Source: Belnapia rosea (lineage in GTDB: Bacteria; Pseudomonadota; Alphaproteobacteria; Acetobacterales; Acetobacteraceae). Taken from it: a DNA stretch of 64,000 nucleotides. The notes beneath the pieces are model-generated. The model searched no databases. It saw nothing but the letters and a program-made list of their open reading frames with translations, and was not told where the DNA came from. A program made the translations under genes and the position numbers. Where the stretch lies: contig NZ_FMZX01000010.1 in the NCBI RefSeq assembly GCF_900101615.1, positions 109,346-173,345 on the forward strand, given 5' to 3'. Numbering within the stretch: the first letter of the stretch is position 1; each line of letters starts with the position of its first letter. Positions 53,346 through 62,739 of this stretch are shown here, piece by piece.

Positions 53346-54185
53346 TCAACCCCGCGTCGCCACGCGCCAGCGCAGCAGCCAGCCTTCGACGCCGCGCAGC
53401 AGGATGTTCACCACGAAGCCGATCAGCCCGATGACGACGGCGCCGAGCAGCATCTGCGAGACGAGGAAGAAGGTCCGTGCATCGTTGATCATGTAGCCGA
53501 GGCCGCTATCGGCAGCGATGAACTCGGCGGCGACGATGACGAAGAAGGAGAGGCCGAAGCCGAGGCGGAGGCCGGTGATGATGGAGGGTGTGGCCGCCGG
53601 CAGGATGACATGGCGGAACAGGTCCATCCGGCTGGCGCCGAGGCTGGAGGCGGCGCGGACCAGCACCGGATCGACGAATTTGATGCCCTCGACCGTGGTG
53701 GTGAAGACCGGGAAGAAGGCGGCATAGGCGATGAAGGCGATCTTCGACATCTCGCCGATGCCGAACCAGAGCACCATCATCGGCAGGAAGGCGAGCGGCG
53801 GGATCGGGCGCAGCAGCTCGATCATCGGCTCGACCAGCTTCTCGAGCGGCCGCCAGGTGCCGACCGCGAGGCCGACCACGATGCCGGCAATGGCGGCGAT
53901 GCCGAAGCCCTGGATGACGCGCCGCATGCTGGCGACGATGTTGGCCTGCAGCTCGCCGGTCTGCACCGCCTCGATGCCGGCGCGGACCACGTCGATCGGC
54001 GTCGGCAGCAGCAGCGGGTTGAAGAATTTCCAGAGATACTGGTTGCCCAGGCTGACCACCGACCAGATCGCGATAAAGATCAGGATGGCGAGGCAGCGCA
54101 TGCCCGCATCGGCCAGGCGCCGCGGCCAGGGCGAGGGCGGCCGTTCGGCGGCGGCCATGTCCGGGGTCAGGGTGGTCGCGCTCAT
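53346..54185 (-). CDS. NitT/TauT-type ABC transporter permease
   Basis: A 279-residue inner-membrane permease of the SsuC/TauC type, with about six membrane segments (CLAILIFIAIWSVVSLGNQY, IAAIAGIVVGLAVGTW, ISEMS-like MSKIAFIAYAAFFPVFTTTV, MLLGAVVIGLIGFVVNILL). The EAA loop that contacts the ATPase is VRAASSLGASRMDLFRHVIL. The start overlaps the stop of the binding protein by ATGA. Confidence 0.92.
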   Translation of the reverse strand: MSATTLTPDMAAAERPPSPWPRRLADAGMRCLAILIFIAIWSVVSLGNQYLWKFFNPLLLPTPIDVVRAGIEAVQTGELQANIVASMRRVIQGFGIAAIAGIVVGLAVGTWRPLEKLVEPMIELLRPIPPLAFLPMMVLWFGIGEMSKIAFIAYAAFFPVFTTTVEGIKFVDPVLVRAASSLGASRMDLFRHVILPAATPSIITGLRLGFGLSFFVIVAAEFIAADSGLGYMINDARTFFLVSQMLLGAVVIGLIGFVVNILLRGVEGWLLRWRVATRG

Positions 54186-55207
54186 GCGCCGGCCCTCCAG
54201 GTCACCAGGCTGCGGTCCACCTGGTCGAGGATGGCGGGGTTGATGCCCTCCTCGGGTTTCTGCGCGGCGGGGATGCGCTTGATGCCGACGGCCCAGTCAT
54301 TGGTGAAGCGGTAGCTGTTCACCAGCGGCTGGTCGATCCGCACGCCGTAGCGGTTGGCCTCGGTCATCACCTTGAGCGGCTCCGGCTCGATCCGCAGCAC
54401 CCGCTGCAGCGCGACCATGGCGCCGGCCCGGTCCGCCTTGAAGCGGGCATCGGCCTTGATCAGCGCCCGCAGCAGCGCGGCAAGGGTGTTCGGCTTGCCG
54501 TCGATCCAGCTCTGATGCGCCAGGATGACGGAGTGGGAGTAGAGCAGCTTCTCGTCCTCCGGCAGCGCGACCTTGCTGCCGGTGAAGTAGGTGGCGCCGC
54601 CGGTGGCGAAGAGGCTGCCACCCATGGTGGTGAGGCGGTAGAGGAAGGGCTGCCAGGCGAGCAGGATGTCGACATCGCCTTTCGAGGCGGCGATGACGCC
54701 CTCGCTCGGGTTCATGTTGATCATCTGGATCTTCGTGTGGTCGAAGCCGAAGCGCTGGGCCAGCTTCATGAACATCAGCGGGCTGTTGTTGCCCTGGGTA
54801 AAGGCGACGCGCCGGCCCTCCAGCGCCTTGAGGTCGGCGCCGACCTTGGTGTTCGGGCCGAGCACGATGCCCTGCGTGTCCGAGATGTCGGCCAGGCCGC
54901 AGAGGATCTTCACCGGCACGCCCTGCGCCGCCAGCGCGATCTGGCCGAACTGGCTGCCGACGCCGATGGGGAAGCCGCTGCCCATCACCGTCAGCACGTC
55001 GCCGCCCGAGGGCTGCCAGCGGAAGGTGAGGTTGATGCCCTCCTCCCGGAACAGGCCGAAATGCTCGGCGACGGCCAGCTGCATGCCGAGTTGCGGGTCC
55101 CGCACGCCGAGGAATTCGAACTCCTTCTCCTCCGGCGCGGCATGGGCCAGCGTCGGCGGGATGATGAGGGCCGGGGCGGCGAGCAGCAGGCGGCGGGTGA
55201 TGCTCAT
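54182..55207 (-). CDS. NitT/TauT-type ABC substrate-binding protein (copy A)
   Basis: A 341-residue periplasmic protein. The leader SITRRLLLAAPALIIPPTLA has a twin-arginine look, with cleavage near AHA-APEEK. Ligand-binding segments: FLGVRDPQLGMQLAVAEHFG, GINLTFRWQPSGGDVLTVMG, and GVIAASKGDVDILLAWQPFL. The next gene upstream is a clear paralogue. NitT/TauT-type proteins bind sulfonates, nitrate, hydroxymethylpyrimidine or similar compounds; the ligand here is unknown but should relate to the RutA-like oxygenase. Confidence 0.88.
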   Translation of the reverse strand: MSITRRLLLAAPALIIPPTLAHAAPEEKEFEFLGVRDPQLGMQLAVAEHFGLFREEGINLTFRWQPSGGDVLTVMGSGFPIGVGSQFGQIALAAQGVPVKILCGLADISDTQGIVLGPNTKVGADLKALEGRRVAFTQGNNSPLMFMKLAQRFGFDHTKIQMINMNPSEGVIAASKGDVDILLAWQPFLYRLTTMGGSLFATGGATYFTGSKVALPEDEKLLYSHSVILAHQSWIDGKPNTLAALLRALIKADARFKADRAGAMVALQRVLRIEPEPLKVMTEANRYGVRIDQPLVNSYRFTNDWAVGIKRIPAAQKPEEGINPAILDQVDRSLVTWRAGA

Positions 55208-56235
55208 ACGGCGGGCTTCCAGGTGACGAGGGCGGGGTCGACCAGCTCGAGGATCCTGGTGGCGAAGCAGTCCTCGGGTGCCGGCGCGGCCGGGATGCGC
55301 TTGATGTTCATCGCCCATTCGCTCTGGAATTTGTGGCTGGCGACGAGCGAGGGGGTGATGCCGAGCGCATACTTGTTGGCGTTCACCATCACCGTCAGCG
55401 CCTCGGCATCGACGCGGAGCACGCGCTGCAGTGCCGTCATCGCCCGGGCGCGGTCATCGTTGATGATGCTGGTTGCCTTCAGCAGGGCGCGCAGCAGCGC
55501 GGCCAGGGTGTTCGGTTTGCCTTCAATCCACTCATTCGTCGCCATCAGCGTGGAGTGGTTGTAGAGCGGCTTCCTGTCCTCCGGCATCACCTGCGGGGCG
55601 CCGGTGGTGTAGAGCGTGCCGCCGGTGCAGTACATCGTCCCGCCCATGGCGACGAGGCGGAACAGGTTGGGCTGCCAGCCGAGGAGCCCATGCACATCGC
55701 CCTTGCTGGCGGCGACCACGCCTTCCGACTGGTTCATGTTCACCAGCGTGATCTTCGACTGGTCGAAGCCGAACATGTCGGCGAGCTTGGCCAGCAGCAC
55801 CACCTGGGAATTGCCCTGGGTGAAGGCGAGCCTCTTGCCTTCCAGCTCCTTCGGCGAGGCCAGCTTGACGCCGGGGCTGAGGACGAAGCCCTGGGTCTCG
55901 GCGATGTCGGCCAGCGCGGTGATGGTGCGGATGGGCAGCTTCTGGCCGCCGAACACCACCTGGGTGAAGCTGCCGCCGACGCCGATCGCGGCCGAGCCGC
56001 CACCCATGATCGTCAGCGTGTCGGCCGCCGACTGCGTCCAGCGGATGGTGACCTCCAGCCCCTGCTCCTTGAACAAGCCGAATTGGTCGGCGACGGCGAG
56101 CTGGGCGCCGAGCTGCGGGTCCCGCACGCCGATGACCTCGACCGTGCTCTGCTCGATGGCGGCGGCGCGGACCAGGGCGGGCGTGGCAAGGGTGGCGGCG
56201 AGGGCGCCGAGGGCGGTGCGGCGGGTGGCGGTCAT
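55204..56235 (-). CDS. NitT/TauT-type ABC substrate-binding protein (copy B)
   Basis: A 343-residue periplasmic protein and paralogue of copy A: VIGVRDPQLGAQLAVADQFG, GLEVTIRWTQSAADTLTIMG, KGDVHGLLGWQPNLFRLVAM and the ending FATRILELVDPALVTW. Leader TATRRTALGALAATLATPAL. The two proteins share nearly all segment boundaries, so they arose by tandem duplication; one importer may use both to widen its ligand range. It overlaps copy A by ATGA-type spacing and follows the monooxygenase by 14 bp. Confidence 0.88.
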   Translation of the reverse strand: MTATRRTALGALAATLATPALVRAAAIEQSTVEVIGVRDPQLGAQLAVADQFGLFKEQGLEVTIRWTQSAADTLTIMGGGSAAIGVGGSFTQVVFGGQKLPIRTITALADIAETQGFVLSPGVKLASPKELEGKRLAFTQGNSQVVLLAKLADMFGFDQSKITLVNMNQSEGVVAASKGDVHGLLGWQPNLFRLVAMGGTMYCTGGTLYTTGAPQVMPEDRKPLYNHSTLMATNEWIEGKPNTLAALLRALLKATSIINDDRARAMTALQRVLRVDAEALTVMVNANKYALGITPSLVASHKFQSEWAMNIKRIPAAPAPEDCFATRILELVDPALVTWKPAV

Positions 56236-56249
56236 GGGCGTCTCTGTCC

Positions 56250-57326
56250 TCAGGCGGCCGCGAGCAGGTGCGCGCGGCTCTTCATCAGGGGCTGGATGCG
56301 GGTCCCGAACTGCTCCATGCCGATGAGGAAGTCATCGAAGGTGAGCATCACGCCGCGCAGGCCGGGGATCTCCGCCATCTCGTCCAGCAGCCGCGCGACG
56401 GTGGCGTAGCTGCCGACGAAGACGCCCTGGTTGGTCGGGTTGCCGCCCTGCATCTTCTGCCGGTTGGCGGTGGCATAGGGGTCGGTGGTCTTGTCGGCGC
56501 CGGCCTGCTCGTTGCGCCAGGCCATCGCCTCGTGGTCGATGCCGTCGCAGTAGTGCTGCCACTTGGCCATGGCGGCCTCGTCGGTCTCGTCGGCGATGAC
56601 CATCTGCATCACCAGCGCGCCCACGTCGCGGCCGGTCTCGGCCGTCGCCGCGGTGAGGCGGGCGATGGAGGGGGCGACGCGCTGCGGCTCGTTCACGCCG
56701 AAGCCGACGCAGAAATTGTAGTCGCCATACTCGGCGGCGAAGCGGGTGCCCTTGTCGGACTGCGCGGCGCAGATGATGGGGATGCGCGCCGAGGGCATCG
56801 GCAGCAGCTTGCACTCCTCCATCTGGAAGAAGCGGCCCTGGTAGCTGCTCTCGCCGTGCTCCCAGAGCTCGCGCATGATGTCGACGTATTCGGCGCAGAA
56901 TTGGTAGCGGTTGTTGAAGTGCTCCGTGCCGGGCCAGATGCCCATCTGGCTGTACTCCGCCTTCTGCCAGCCGGAGACGATGTTCACCCCGAAGCGGCCG
57001 GGGGCGATGCTGTCGATCGTCACCGCCATGCGGGCGGCGATGGGCGGCGGCATGGTCAGCACGGCGATCGAGGCGAAGAGCTTGATGCGGCTGGTGACGG
57101 AGGCGAGGCCCGCCATCAGCGTGAAGCTTTCGAGGCCATAATCCCAGAACTGGCTCGGCCCGCCGAAGCCGTGCAGCTTGATCATCGAGAGGGCGAAGTC
57201 GAGGCCGTAGCGTTCCGCCTTCTGCACCACCTGCCGGTTCAGCTCGAAGCTCGGCTTGTATTGCGGCGAGGTGGTGGAGGTCAGCCAGCCATTGTTGTTG
57301 ATCGGGATGAAGACGCCGATATCCAT
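56250..57326 (-). CDS. RutA-like flavin-dependent monooxygenase (LLM class)
   Basis: A 358-residue luciferase-like, FMNH2-dependent monooxygenase. It matches E. coli RutA (pyrimidine oxygenase, which opens the uracil ring) as I remember it: [60 protein letters not shown], and [20 protein letters not shown]. The rest of the rut operon (rutB-G) is absent. Instead it heads an operon with an importer carrying two binding proteins. The substrate may be a pyrimidine or another N-heterocycle or amide. GTAGCCGTA-rich leader faces the aldolase gene. Confidence 0.82.
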   Translation of the reverse strand: MDIGVFIPINNNGWLTSTTSPQYKPSFELNRQVVQKAERYGLDFALSMIKLHGFGGPSQFWDYGLESFTLMAGLASVTSRIKLFASIAVLTMPPPIAARMAVTIDSIAPGRFGVNIVSGWQKAEYSQMGIWPGTEHFNNRYQFCAEYVDIMRELWEHGESSYQGRFFQMEECKLLPMPSARIPIICAAQSDKGTRFAAEYGDYNFCVGFGVNEPQRVAPSIARLTAATAETGRDVGALVMQMVIADETDEAAMAKWQHYCDGIDHEAMAWRNEQAGADKTTDPYATANRQKMQGGNPTNQGVFVGSYATVARLLDEMAEIPGLRGVMLTFDDFLIGMEQFGTRIQPLMKSRAHLLAAA

Positions 57327-57548
57327 GGCGGGGGCCCTTCCGGTAGCCGTAATCCGGGCGGCATCAGACGCCCGTCCCGCCTCGCGCTCAATGCCCTAAA
57401 TTATGCCACATGGCCCAGACGCCGCATGACATGCCCATCAATTCATCATTAAGCACTCTGCTGGCCTATATAAACGCCACAACACCCGGCTCGCCCCGCC
57501 GCGCAAGGCCTGCTTTCATGCAGGCGCAGACAGGAGGACAGGTGCAGC

Positions 57549-58181
57549 ATGGCGGCTGCCGACATCATCGCCGCGGCCCGGGCGCTCGACGCACTCGGCT
57601 TCATGCCGAGCAAGTCCGGCAACCTGTCCTGCCGTACGCCGCACGGCTGCCTGATCACCCCGGCCGGCCTGCCCTATGCCGAGACATCGCCGGATGATCT
57701 GGTGGAGATCGCCCTCGATGGCGGCATCCTCGCCGGCCACCGCCGGCCCTCCTCGGAATGGCGGCTGCATACGGCGATCTATGCGGCGCGGCCGGAGGCG
57801 GGGGCGGTGGTGCATACCCATAGCCCCTTCGCCACCGCGCTGTCCTGCGCACGGCAGCCCATCCCGCCCTTCCATTACATGATCGCGCTTGGCGGCGGCA
57901 GCGATATCCCCTGCTCGGCCTATGCCACCTTCGGCACGGCGGCGCTGGCCGAGGCGACGGTGGCGGCGCTCGAGGGACGGAAGGCGGCGCTGCTCGCCAA
58001 TCATGGCGCGGTGGCGCTGGGGCGGACGCTCGCCGGTGCCCGGACCCTGGCGATGGAGGTGGAGAACCTCGCGCGGCAGTATCTCGCGCTGCGCGCCGCG
58101 GGCCTTTCCCCCGTGCTGCTGGATGGGGCCGAATTGCACGAGGTCTTCGCGCAATTCGGAGATTATGGGCGGCTTACCTGA
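57549..58181 (+). CDS. Class II aldolase/adducin family protein
   Basis: A 210-residue zinc-dependent aldolase of the fuculose-phosphate type. Zinc His residues are in AVVHTHSPFATALSCARQPI (HTH) and ALLANHGAVALGRTLAGARTL (H); the SGNLSCR segment near residue 24 binds phosphate in the family and the Glu is near PSSEWRLHTAIYA. It is divergent from the RutA-like operon, so the two may share control and a pathway. AGGAGGACAGG precedes the ATG at 57549. The 3' end overlaps the next, convergent gene by 8 bp. Confidence 0.88.
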   Translation: MAAADIIAAARALDALGFMPSKSGNLSCRTPHGCLITPAGLPYAETSPDDLVEIALDGGILAGHRRPSSEWRLHTAIYAARPEAGAVVHTHSPFATALSCARQPIPPFHYMIALGGGSDIPCSAYATFGTAALAEATVAALEGRKAALLANHGAVALGRTLAGARTLAMEVENLARQYLALRAAGLSPVLLDGAELHEVFAQFGDYGRLT

Positions 58182-58761
58182 AGTTCAGTTCGCGGATGGA
58201 GCAGGTCTCGACCCGGCGCCGCTCCAGCGCACGCCCATCGGCATAGACCACACGGATGTCGACGGTGCAGACCTTGCCCGCGGGCAGGCTGACGGGGAAG
58301 CTGGCGCCCGGCGGCAGGGTGCCCTGGCCCAGCCGGTCGCGGCCCCAATTCTGGTCGGTACTGAGCGAGACATAGAGCTCGTTCACCACCACCCCGCTCG
58401 AATTGACGAATTGGAAGCTCGGGTCGCCGCTGCCGCCGGCGGCGCCCCAGACGACGCGGGAAAGGCTGCAGGCATTGACCTGCCGCCGCTCCTCCTCCCG
58501 GCCGCCCTGGTAGATTACCTTGATATCGAGCACGCAGTCGGAGAGTTGAGGGACGATCCAGACGCTCTGGCCCGGCGGCAGGACGGCATTGCCCAGCACA
58601 TCCGGCCCCCAGCTGCTGATCCGGGAGGGCGAGACATAGACGCGTTCGATGGTCTGGCCGGTGCTGTTCACCAGGTTGAAACGGTTCTGCGCCGCCGCCT
58701 CGCCGCTGCCGAGAAAGCTTGCCAAGAACAGGCCGAAGGCCAGCAGGATCCGGGCGCGCAT
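58174..58761 (-). CDS. Secreted protein with an internal duplication
   Basis: A 195-residue exported protein; signal peptide ARILLAFGLFLASFLGSGEA, cleavage near AAA-QNRF. Two ~70-residue repeats follow: FNLVNSTGQTIERVYVSPSR ... WGPDVLGNAVLPPGQS ... CVLDIKVIYQGG ... NACS, and FQFVNSSGVVVNELYVSLST ... WGRDRLGQGTLPPGAS ... CTVDIRVVYADG ... ETCS. Each has two conserved Cys that could form a disulfide. I know this unit from uncharacterised secreted alphaproteobacterial proteins but not by a family name. The function is unknown. Confidence 0.78.
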   Translation of the reverse strand: MRARILLAFGLFLASFLGSGEAAAQNRFNLVNSTGQTIERVYVSPSRISSWGPDVLGNAVLPPGQSVWIVPQLSDCVLDIKVIYQGGREEERRQVNACSLSRVVWGAAGGSGDPSFQFVNSSGVVVNELYVSLSTDQNWGRDRLGQGTLPPGASFPVSLPAGKVCTVDIRVVYADGRALERRRVETCSIRELNFR

Positions 58762-58902
58762 GGTTTCCTCCCCATATCACATAATGGTTGCGGAACTTAT
58801 CATGTCAGATACGGTCTGAAACAGGCCTGTCAACGGCCGGATGCTGAGGCACGGCCACGCGGCGATATCGTCGCGGCGCATTCTGTTCTAGCCTCGGGGG
58901 CG

Positions 58903-60594
58903 ATGCAGTTCCCCGCTCCCCCGCTTCGGCTCGCCCTCCTGGCGGCCGCGCTCCTCTCCGCCTGTGCCGCCAGCGGCGGGCCGCGTGGCGCCTCCGGCCC
59001 GCCGGGGCGGGGTGCCTTCGGCGCCTATCTCACCGGCCGTTTCGCCGCCTCGGAGACCGACACCAAGGTCGCGGCCGACACCATGCTGGAGGCGCTGCGG
59101 GCCGATCCGGACCAGCCGGAGGTATTGAACCGCGCCTTCCTCGCCGCCCTGCTGGATGGCCGCTCGGATGCGACGCGGCTGGCCCGGCGGCTGCCCGACA
59201 ACCCGGCCGCCAACCTGCTGCTCGCCGGCAGTGAGGTGCAGGCCGGCCGCTGGGACCGGGCAGAGCAGCGGCTGCGTGCCCTCAACCGCAGCGGCCCGGT
59301 GCAGGTGCTGCAGCCGGTGCTGCTGGCCTGGGTGCAGTTCGGCCGCGGCCAGCCGGATCAGGCGCAGGCCACCCTCCGCCCGCTGGTCGAGGCCAACCGG
59401 CTGCGTGCACTGAACGCGCTGCACGCCGCCCTCATCGCCGATCTCGCCGGCAAGCCCCGCGAGGCCGAGCGGCTGGCGCGCATGGCGGTCGCCGACCAGC
59501 CGCAGCCGCCCTGGCGCTTGGCCGTGCTCGCCGCCGGGGTGCTGAACCGCGCCGGGCGAGGCGCCGAGGCGGGACGGCTGATGGACCAGATCCTGGCCAG
59601 TGGCGATGACGCCGCCCTGGCGGCGGCCCAGGGGAACCGGCGGCTGGCGCTCGGCGCCCGCGGCGTCGCCTCACCGGCCGATGGGATCGCCGAGGCCTAT
59701 ACGGCGCTGGCCAGCGCGCTGCGCGGCCAGGGCTCCAATGATTTCGCGCTGGTCCTCGCCCAGCTCGCGCTGCGGCTGCGGCCGGGCTTCGCCGCCGCCC
59801 TGGTGCTGGTCGCCGATACCCTGGCCGACCAGGGGCATGAGGAGCAGGCGCTCGCCACGCTCAACCAGATCGCCGCCGACGACCCGCTGACCCCGGTGAT
59901 CGTGCTGCGCCGGGCCGCGCTGCTCGACAAGCTGAACCGGACGGAGGAGGCGGTGGGGCTGCTGCGCGGCCTCGCTGATGCCAACCAGACCCTGCCACAG
60001 CCTCCGGCGCGGCTCGGCGACCTGCTGCGCCGGCGGGAGCGCTTCGCCGAGGCGGCACAAGCCTATGACCAAGCGCTGTCCCGCAGCGGTCCGGTCGATC
60101 CTTCCGACTGGCCACTGTTCTATGCCCGCGGCATTGCCCGCGAGAGGTCCGGCCAGGCCGCGGCGGCGGAGGCCGACCTGCTGCGCGCGCTCGAGCTCTC
60201 GCCGGAACAGCCCTATGTGCTGAACTATCTCGGCTATAGCTGGGCGGAGCAGGGCAAGAACCTCGACCGCGCCAAATCCATGCTGCTGCAGGCGACCGAG
60301 CTCCGGCCGCAGGATGGCAATATCGCCGACAGCCTCGGCTGGGTCCTGTTCCGCCTGGGCAACTTGCCGGAAGCGGTGACCTGGCTGGAGAAGTCGGTCG
60401 AGCTGGAGCCCCGCAGCAGCGTCATCAACGACCATCTCGGCGATGCCTATTGGGCGGCCGGACGCCAGCGGGAGGCGCAGTTCCAGTGGCGCCGGGCCCT
60501 CGCCCTCGACCCGGAGCCGGCCGAGATCGCCAAGCTCGAGACCAAGCTGCGCGAGGGCCTGCCCGGCTACCCCGCCTCCACCGCGCAGCGCTGA
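58903..60594 (+). CDS. TPR-repeat lipoprotein
   Basis: A 563-residue envelope protein. A lipoprotein signal ([14 protein letters not shown], lipobox LSAC) is followed by many tetratricopeptide-like helix pairs over residues ~40-550, clearest in the C-terminal third: [80 protein letters not shown]. It should scaffold protein complexes at the membrane. IspE begins 8 bp downstream; this neighbour pair is common in Acetobacteraceae and Rhodospirillales. Confidence 0.9.
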   Translation: MQFPAPPLRLALLAAALLSACAASGGPRGASGPPGRGAFGAYLTGRFAASETDTKVAADTMLEALRADPDQPEVLNRAFLAALLDGRSDATRLARRLPDNPAANLLLAGSEVQAGRWDRAEQRLRALNRSGPVQVLQPVLLAWVQFGRGQPDQAQATLRPLVEANRLRALNALHAALIADLAGKPREAERLARMAVADQPQPPWRLAVLAAGVLNRAGRGAEAGRLMDQILASGDDAALAAAQGNRRLALGARGVASPADGIAEAYTALASALRGQGSNDFALVLAQLALRLRPGFAAALVLVADTLADQGHEEQALATLNQIAADDPLTPVIVLRRAALLDKLNRTEEAVGLLRGLADANQTLPQPPARLGDLLRRRERFAEAAQAYDQALSRSGPVDPSDWPLFYARGIARERSGQAAAAEADLLRALELSPEQPYVLNYLGYSWAEQGKNLDRAKSMLLQATELRPQDGNIADSLGWVLFRLGNLPEAVTWLEKSVELEPRSSVINDHLGDAYWAAGRQREAQFQWRRALALDPEPAEIAKLETKLREGLPGYPASTAQR

Positions 60595-60602
60595 GCCCTG
60601 CG

Positions 60603-61454
60603 ATGCCCACGGAGTTGGCGCCGGCCAAGGTCAACCTGTACCTGCACGTCACCGGCCGGCGGGCCGATGGCTACCACCTGCTCGACAGCCTCGCGGTCTT
60701 CGGCCCGGCGGCGGACGAGGTCGCGGCGGAACCGGCCACCGGGCTCTCGCTCGCGCTGGACGGGCCCTTCGGGGCGGGGCTGGCGGCGGAGGCGGACAAT
60801 CTGGTGCTGCGCGCCGCACGGGCCCTGGCGGCGGAGGCTGGCATTGCTGCCGGGGCGGCGTTGCGGCTGGCCAAGCATCTGCCCATTGCCTCCGGCATCG
60901 GCGGCGGCTCGGCTGATGCGGCGGCGGCGCTGCGGCTGCTGAACCGGCTCTGGAGCCTCGGCTTCGAGGAGGCGCGGCTTGGCGCGATCGGGGCGCGGCT
61001 CGGGGCTGATGTGCCGGTCTGCCTCGCCTCCCGACCGATGCGGATGGGGGGCGTGGGCGAGGTGCTGAGCCCGGCGCCGGTATTGCCGGAATGTGGGCTG
61101 CTGCTGGTCAATCCGGGCCTTGCCTTGGCGACGCCGGCGGTGTTTCGGGCCCGCATGGGCGTCTTCACCCCGGCGCCCGCGCTACCCTCGGCCTGGGCCG
61201 ATGCCATGGCCATGGCGCGGGACCTGGCGGCGCTGCGGAACGACCTGGAGGCACCGGCGATCGGCCTCTGCCCGCCGATCGCGGAGGTGCTGACGGTGCT
61301 CGGCGCCCTGCCCGGTTGCCTGCTGGCACGGATGAGCGGCAGCGGGGCGACCTGCTTCGGCCTCTTCGCTACGGCAGCGGCGGCGGTGGCGGCGGCGCCC
61401 GCCCTGCCGGGTGGCTGGTGGCGGGCCGCCGGGGCATTGCATCCGGCACGATGA
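60603..61454 (+). CDS. ispE: 4-diphosphocytidyl-2-C-methyl-D-erythritol kinase
   Basis: A 283-residue GHMP kinase, fourth step of the MEP pathway of isoprenoid synthesis. The N-terminal [20 protein letters not shown] and [10 protein letters not shown] contact the substrate; the ATP loop is [20 protein letters not shown]; the C-terminal glycine motif is [20 protein letters not shown]. The length is normal. It shares an operon with the TPR lipoprotein; a tRNA gene follows. Confidence 0.95.
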   Translation: MPTELAPAKVNLYLHVTGRRADGYHLLDSLAVFGPAADEVAAEPATGLSLALDGPFGAGLAAEADNLVLRAARALAAEAGIAAGAALRLAKHLPIASGIGGGSADAAAALRLLNRLWSLGFEEARLGAIGARLGADVPVCLASRPMRMGGVGEVLSPAPVLPECGLLLVNPGLALATPAVFRARMGVFTPAPALPSAWADAMAMARDLAALRNDLEAPAIGLCPPIAEVLTVLGALPGCLLARMSGSGATCFGLFATAAAAVAAAPALPGGWWRAAGALHPAR

Positions 61455-61521
61455 TGCGCGCTAGGGGCTTTACGAGGCGAGGCCCCGGCCCTATCCAGTG
61501 CCCCGCTGAACGCGGCATCGC

Positions 61522-61596
61522 TGGGGCGTAGCCAAGCGGTAAGGCAGCGGTTTTTGGTACCGCCATTCCCAGGTTCGAATCCTGGCGCCCCAACCA
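61522..61596 (+). tRNA. tRNA-Gln (anticodon TTG)
   Basis: A complete cloverleaf: acceptor TGGGGCG/CGCCCCA, D-arm around AGCCAAGCGGTAAGGC, anticodon stem GCGGT/ACCGC with loop TTTTGGT giving anticodon TTG (Gln), T-arm CCAGG TTCGAAT CCTGG, and an encoded CCA end. Confidence 0.97.
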
Positions 61597-61880
61597 TCCA
61601 ACGCAGATATCCGTCCAATCAGGCACCTGCCGGAAGGTCCGTCGCCGCAGGCCCCTGGGGTCTCGCTGGCTGCGGGACCGGCATCCGGGGGGCGCTTTGC
61701 CCAAGGTATGGAAGCCGCGAGGCATGGACGGCGCTTCAGCCGAGAGACGATACGGCCGAACAGCAGATCCCGCCTCGCCGGCAGTGAATATGCCGGGTGC
61801 GCTGAATGCCAGCGCCGGTGCGCATCGCGCATACTCGCTGCCTGGCAGATCCGGTGCCGGCAGACGAAACCACCAGCACG
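61597..61880. other. Gap after tRNA-Gln without a recognisable gene
   Basis: Short open frames on both strands have no convincing product. GC content drops along this stretch. No repeat of the tRNA 3' end was found here. Confidence 0.5.
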
Positions 61881-61907
61881 AAAAAAAGCCTCGGGTTTCC
61901 CCGAGGC
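61881..61907 (-). terminator. Rho-independent terminator of the Asp-rich gene
   Basis: Read on the minus strand: GCCTCGGG, loop GAAA, CCCGAGGC, then TTTTTTT. An 8-bp perfect stem with a full U-tract, 57 bp past the stop of the 90-residue Asp-rich protein. Confidence 0.92.
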
Positions 61908-61963
61908 TTCTCTGCCGCAGACCGGATAGCTGCTTGCCAGCAGGGATACCCGGCTTGTGCAGC

Positions 61964-62236
61964 CTAGTTCACGAAGGCGCCGGCCTCGACCGTGACGCTG
62001 GACATGTAGTCGGTCGCAATAACGGTGCTGACGACTTCCGCCAGCGAGTTATCGCCGATGGCTTCGACATCGAGGCTGAGGGTGGCCGCGTTGCCTTCAA
62101 GGCCGCAAAGATCCAGGTCGACGTCGATATCCTTGTTGATATCCACGTCCACATCAACATTCGTGTCGAAATCAACATCGATCTCGACATTGTAGTCCTT
62201 GTCGAAGTCCACGTCAGGGTGATGGCTGCCGGTCAT
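61964..62236 (-). CDS. Asp-rich alternating-repeat protein (short form)
   Basis: A 90-residue protein without signal peptide. Residues ~7-45 alternate Asp with Val/Ile/Phe (VEIDVDFDTNVDVDVDINK), which would place all acidic side chains on one face of a beta strand. A C-terminal segment follows: GNAATLSLDVEAIGDNSLAE, then SSVTVEAGAFVN. The same tail occurs in the protein encoded at 62740-63462. GAGGAG lies 8 bases upstream of the ATG and a strong terminator lies downstream, so it is a real transcription unit. The base composition is poorer in GC than in neighbours. Calcium binding is a guess. Confidence 0.7.
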   Translation of the reverse strand: MTGSHHPDVDFDKDYNVEIDVDFDTNVDVDVDINKDIDVDLDLCGLEGNAATLSLDVEAIGDNSLAEVVSTVIATDYMSSVTVEAGAFVN

Positions 62237-62739
62237 CTGTCTTCTCCTCGACTAGTCGGTCATCGCCGACCGTTTCTTGATAGTTTGCGGAGCCGGTGAG
62301 GGTCAAAGATTCTTCGGTATTATCAACGAGGCGTCCGCCATTCTCCAACGGCTTAGACTATGTCAGCAAAAATCTCGGTAGGCGTACGCCTTGATGCTGA
62401 AAGCGAGTGCTGCACACGAAATCGCAGCCCGGACCCAAGGCATTGGCCTCGCGTGGAGAGTGGCGGGTATCGAGCAAGGATCGCGCAGAAGCAGCCAGGC
62501 GCCTTGCCCAGCGCGCGGCGCCGTGCTGCTTTGCCGAGATTGATGCTGCGGCCGTCAGCGCATGTCATGCCGAGTGCGATGTCGCGCTGTCGTCCCCGGC
62601 CCGGCCTATCATATGGGCGAGCCTCTCCGATGAGCGCTCAGACTTTCGTCGTAGTGCCGGATGCCGCTTCCGATCAGCAGGCTTGCCGCGCTTGGCACAA
62701 ACTCATCGCGTGGGCCAATCGCTCAGGTCGCGCGACAAC
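62237..62739. other. 503-bp gap between the two Asp-rich genes
   Basis: It contains the leader of the short Asp-rich gene with a GTCGG/CCGAC hairpin near 62260-62276 and no convincing coding frame. Open frames on the plus strand here have no family likeness. It probably holds a promoter for the short gene. Confidence 0.5.

Noticed and set aside
61697..62299. Plus-strand frame with Val/Ile/Asp alternation
   Set aside because: Complement of the alternating Asp codons of the 61964-62236 gene; the terminator and ribosome binding site favour the minus strand.
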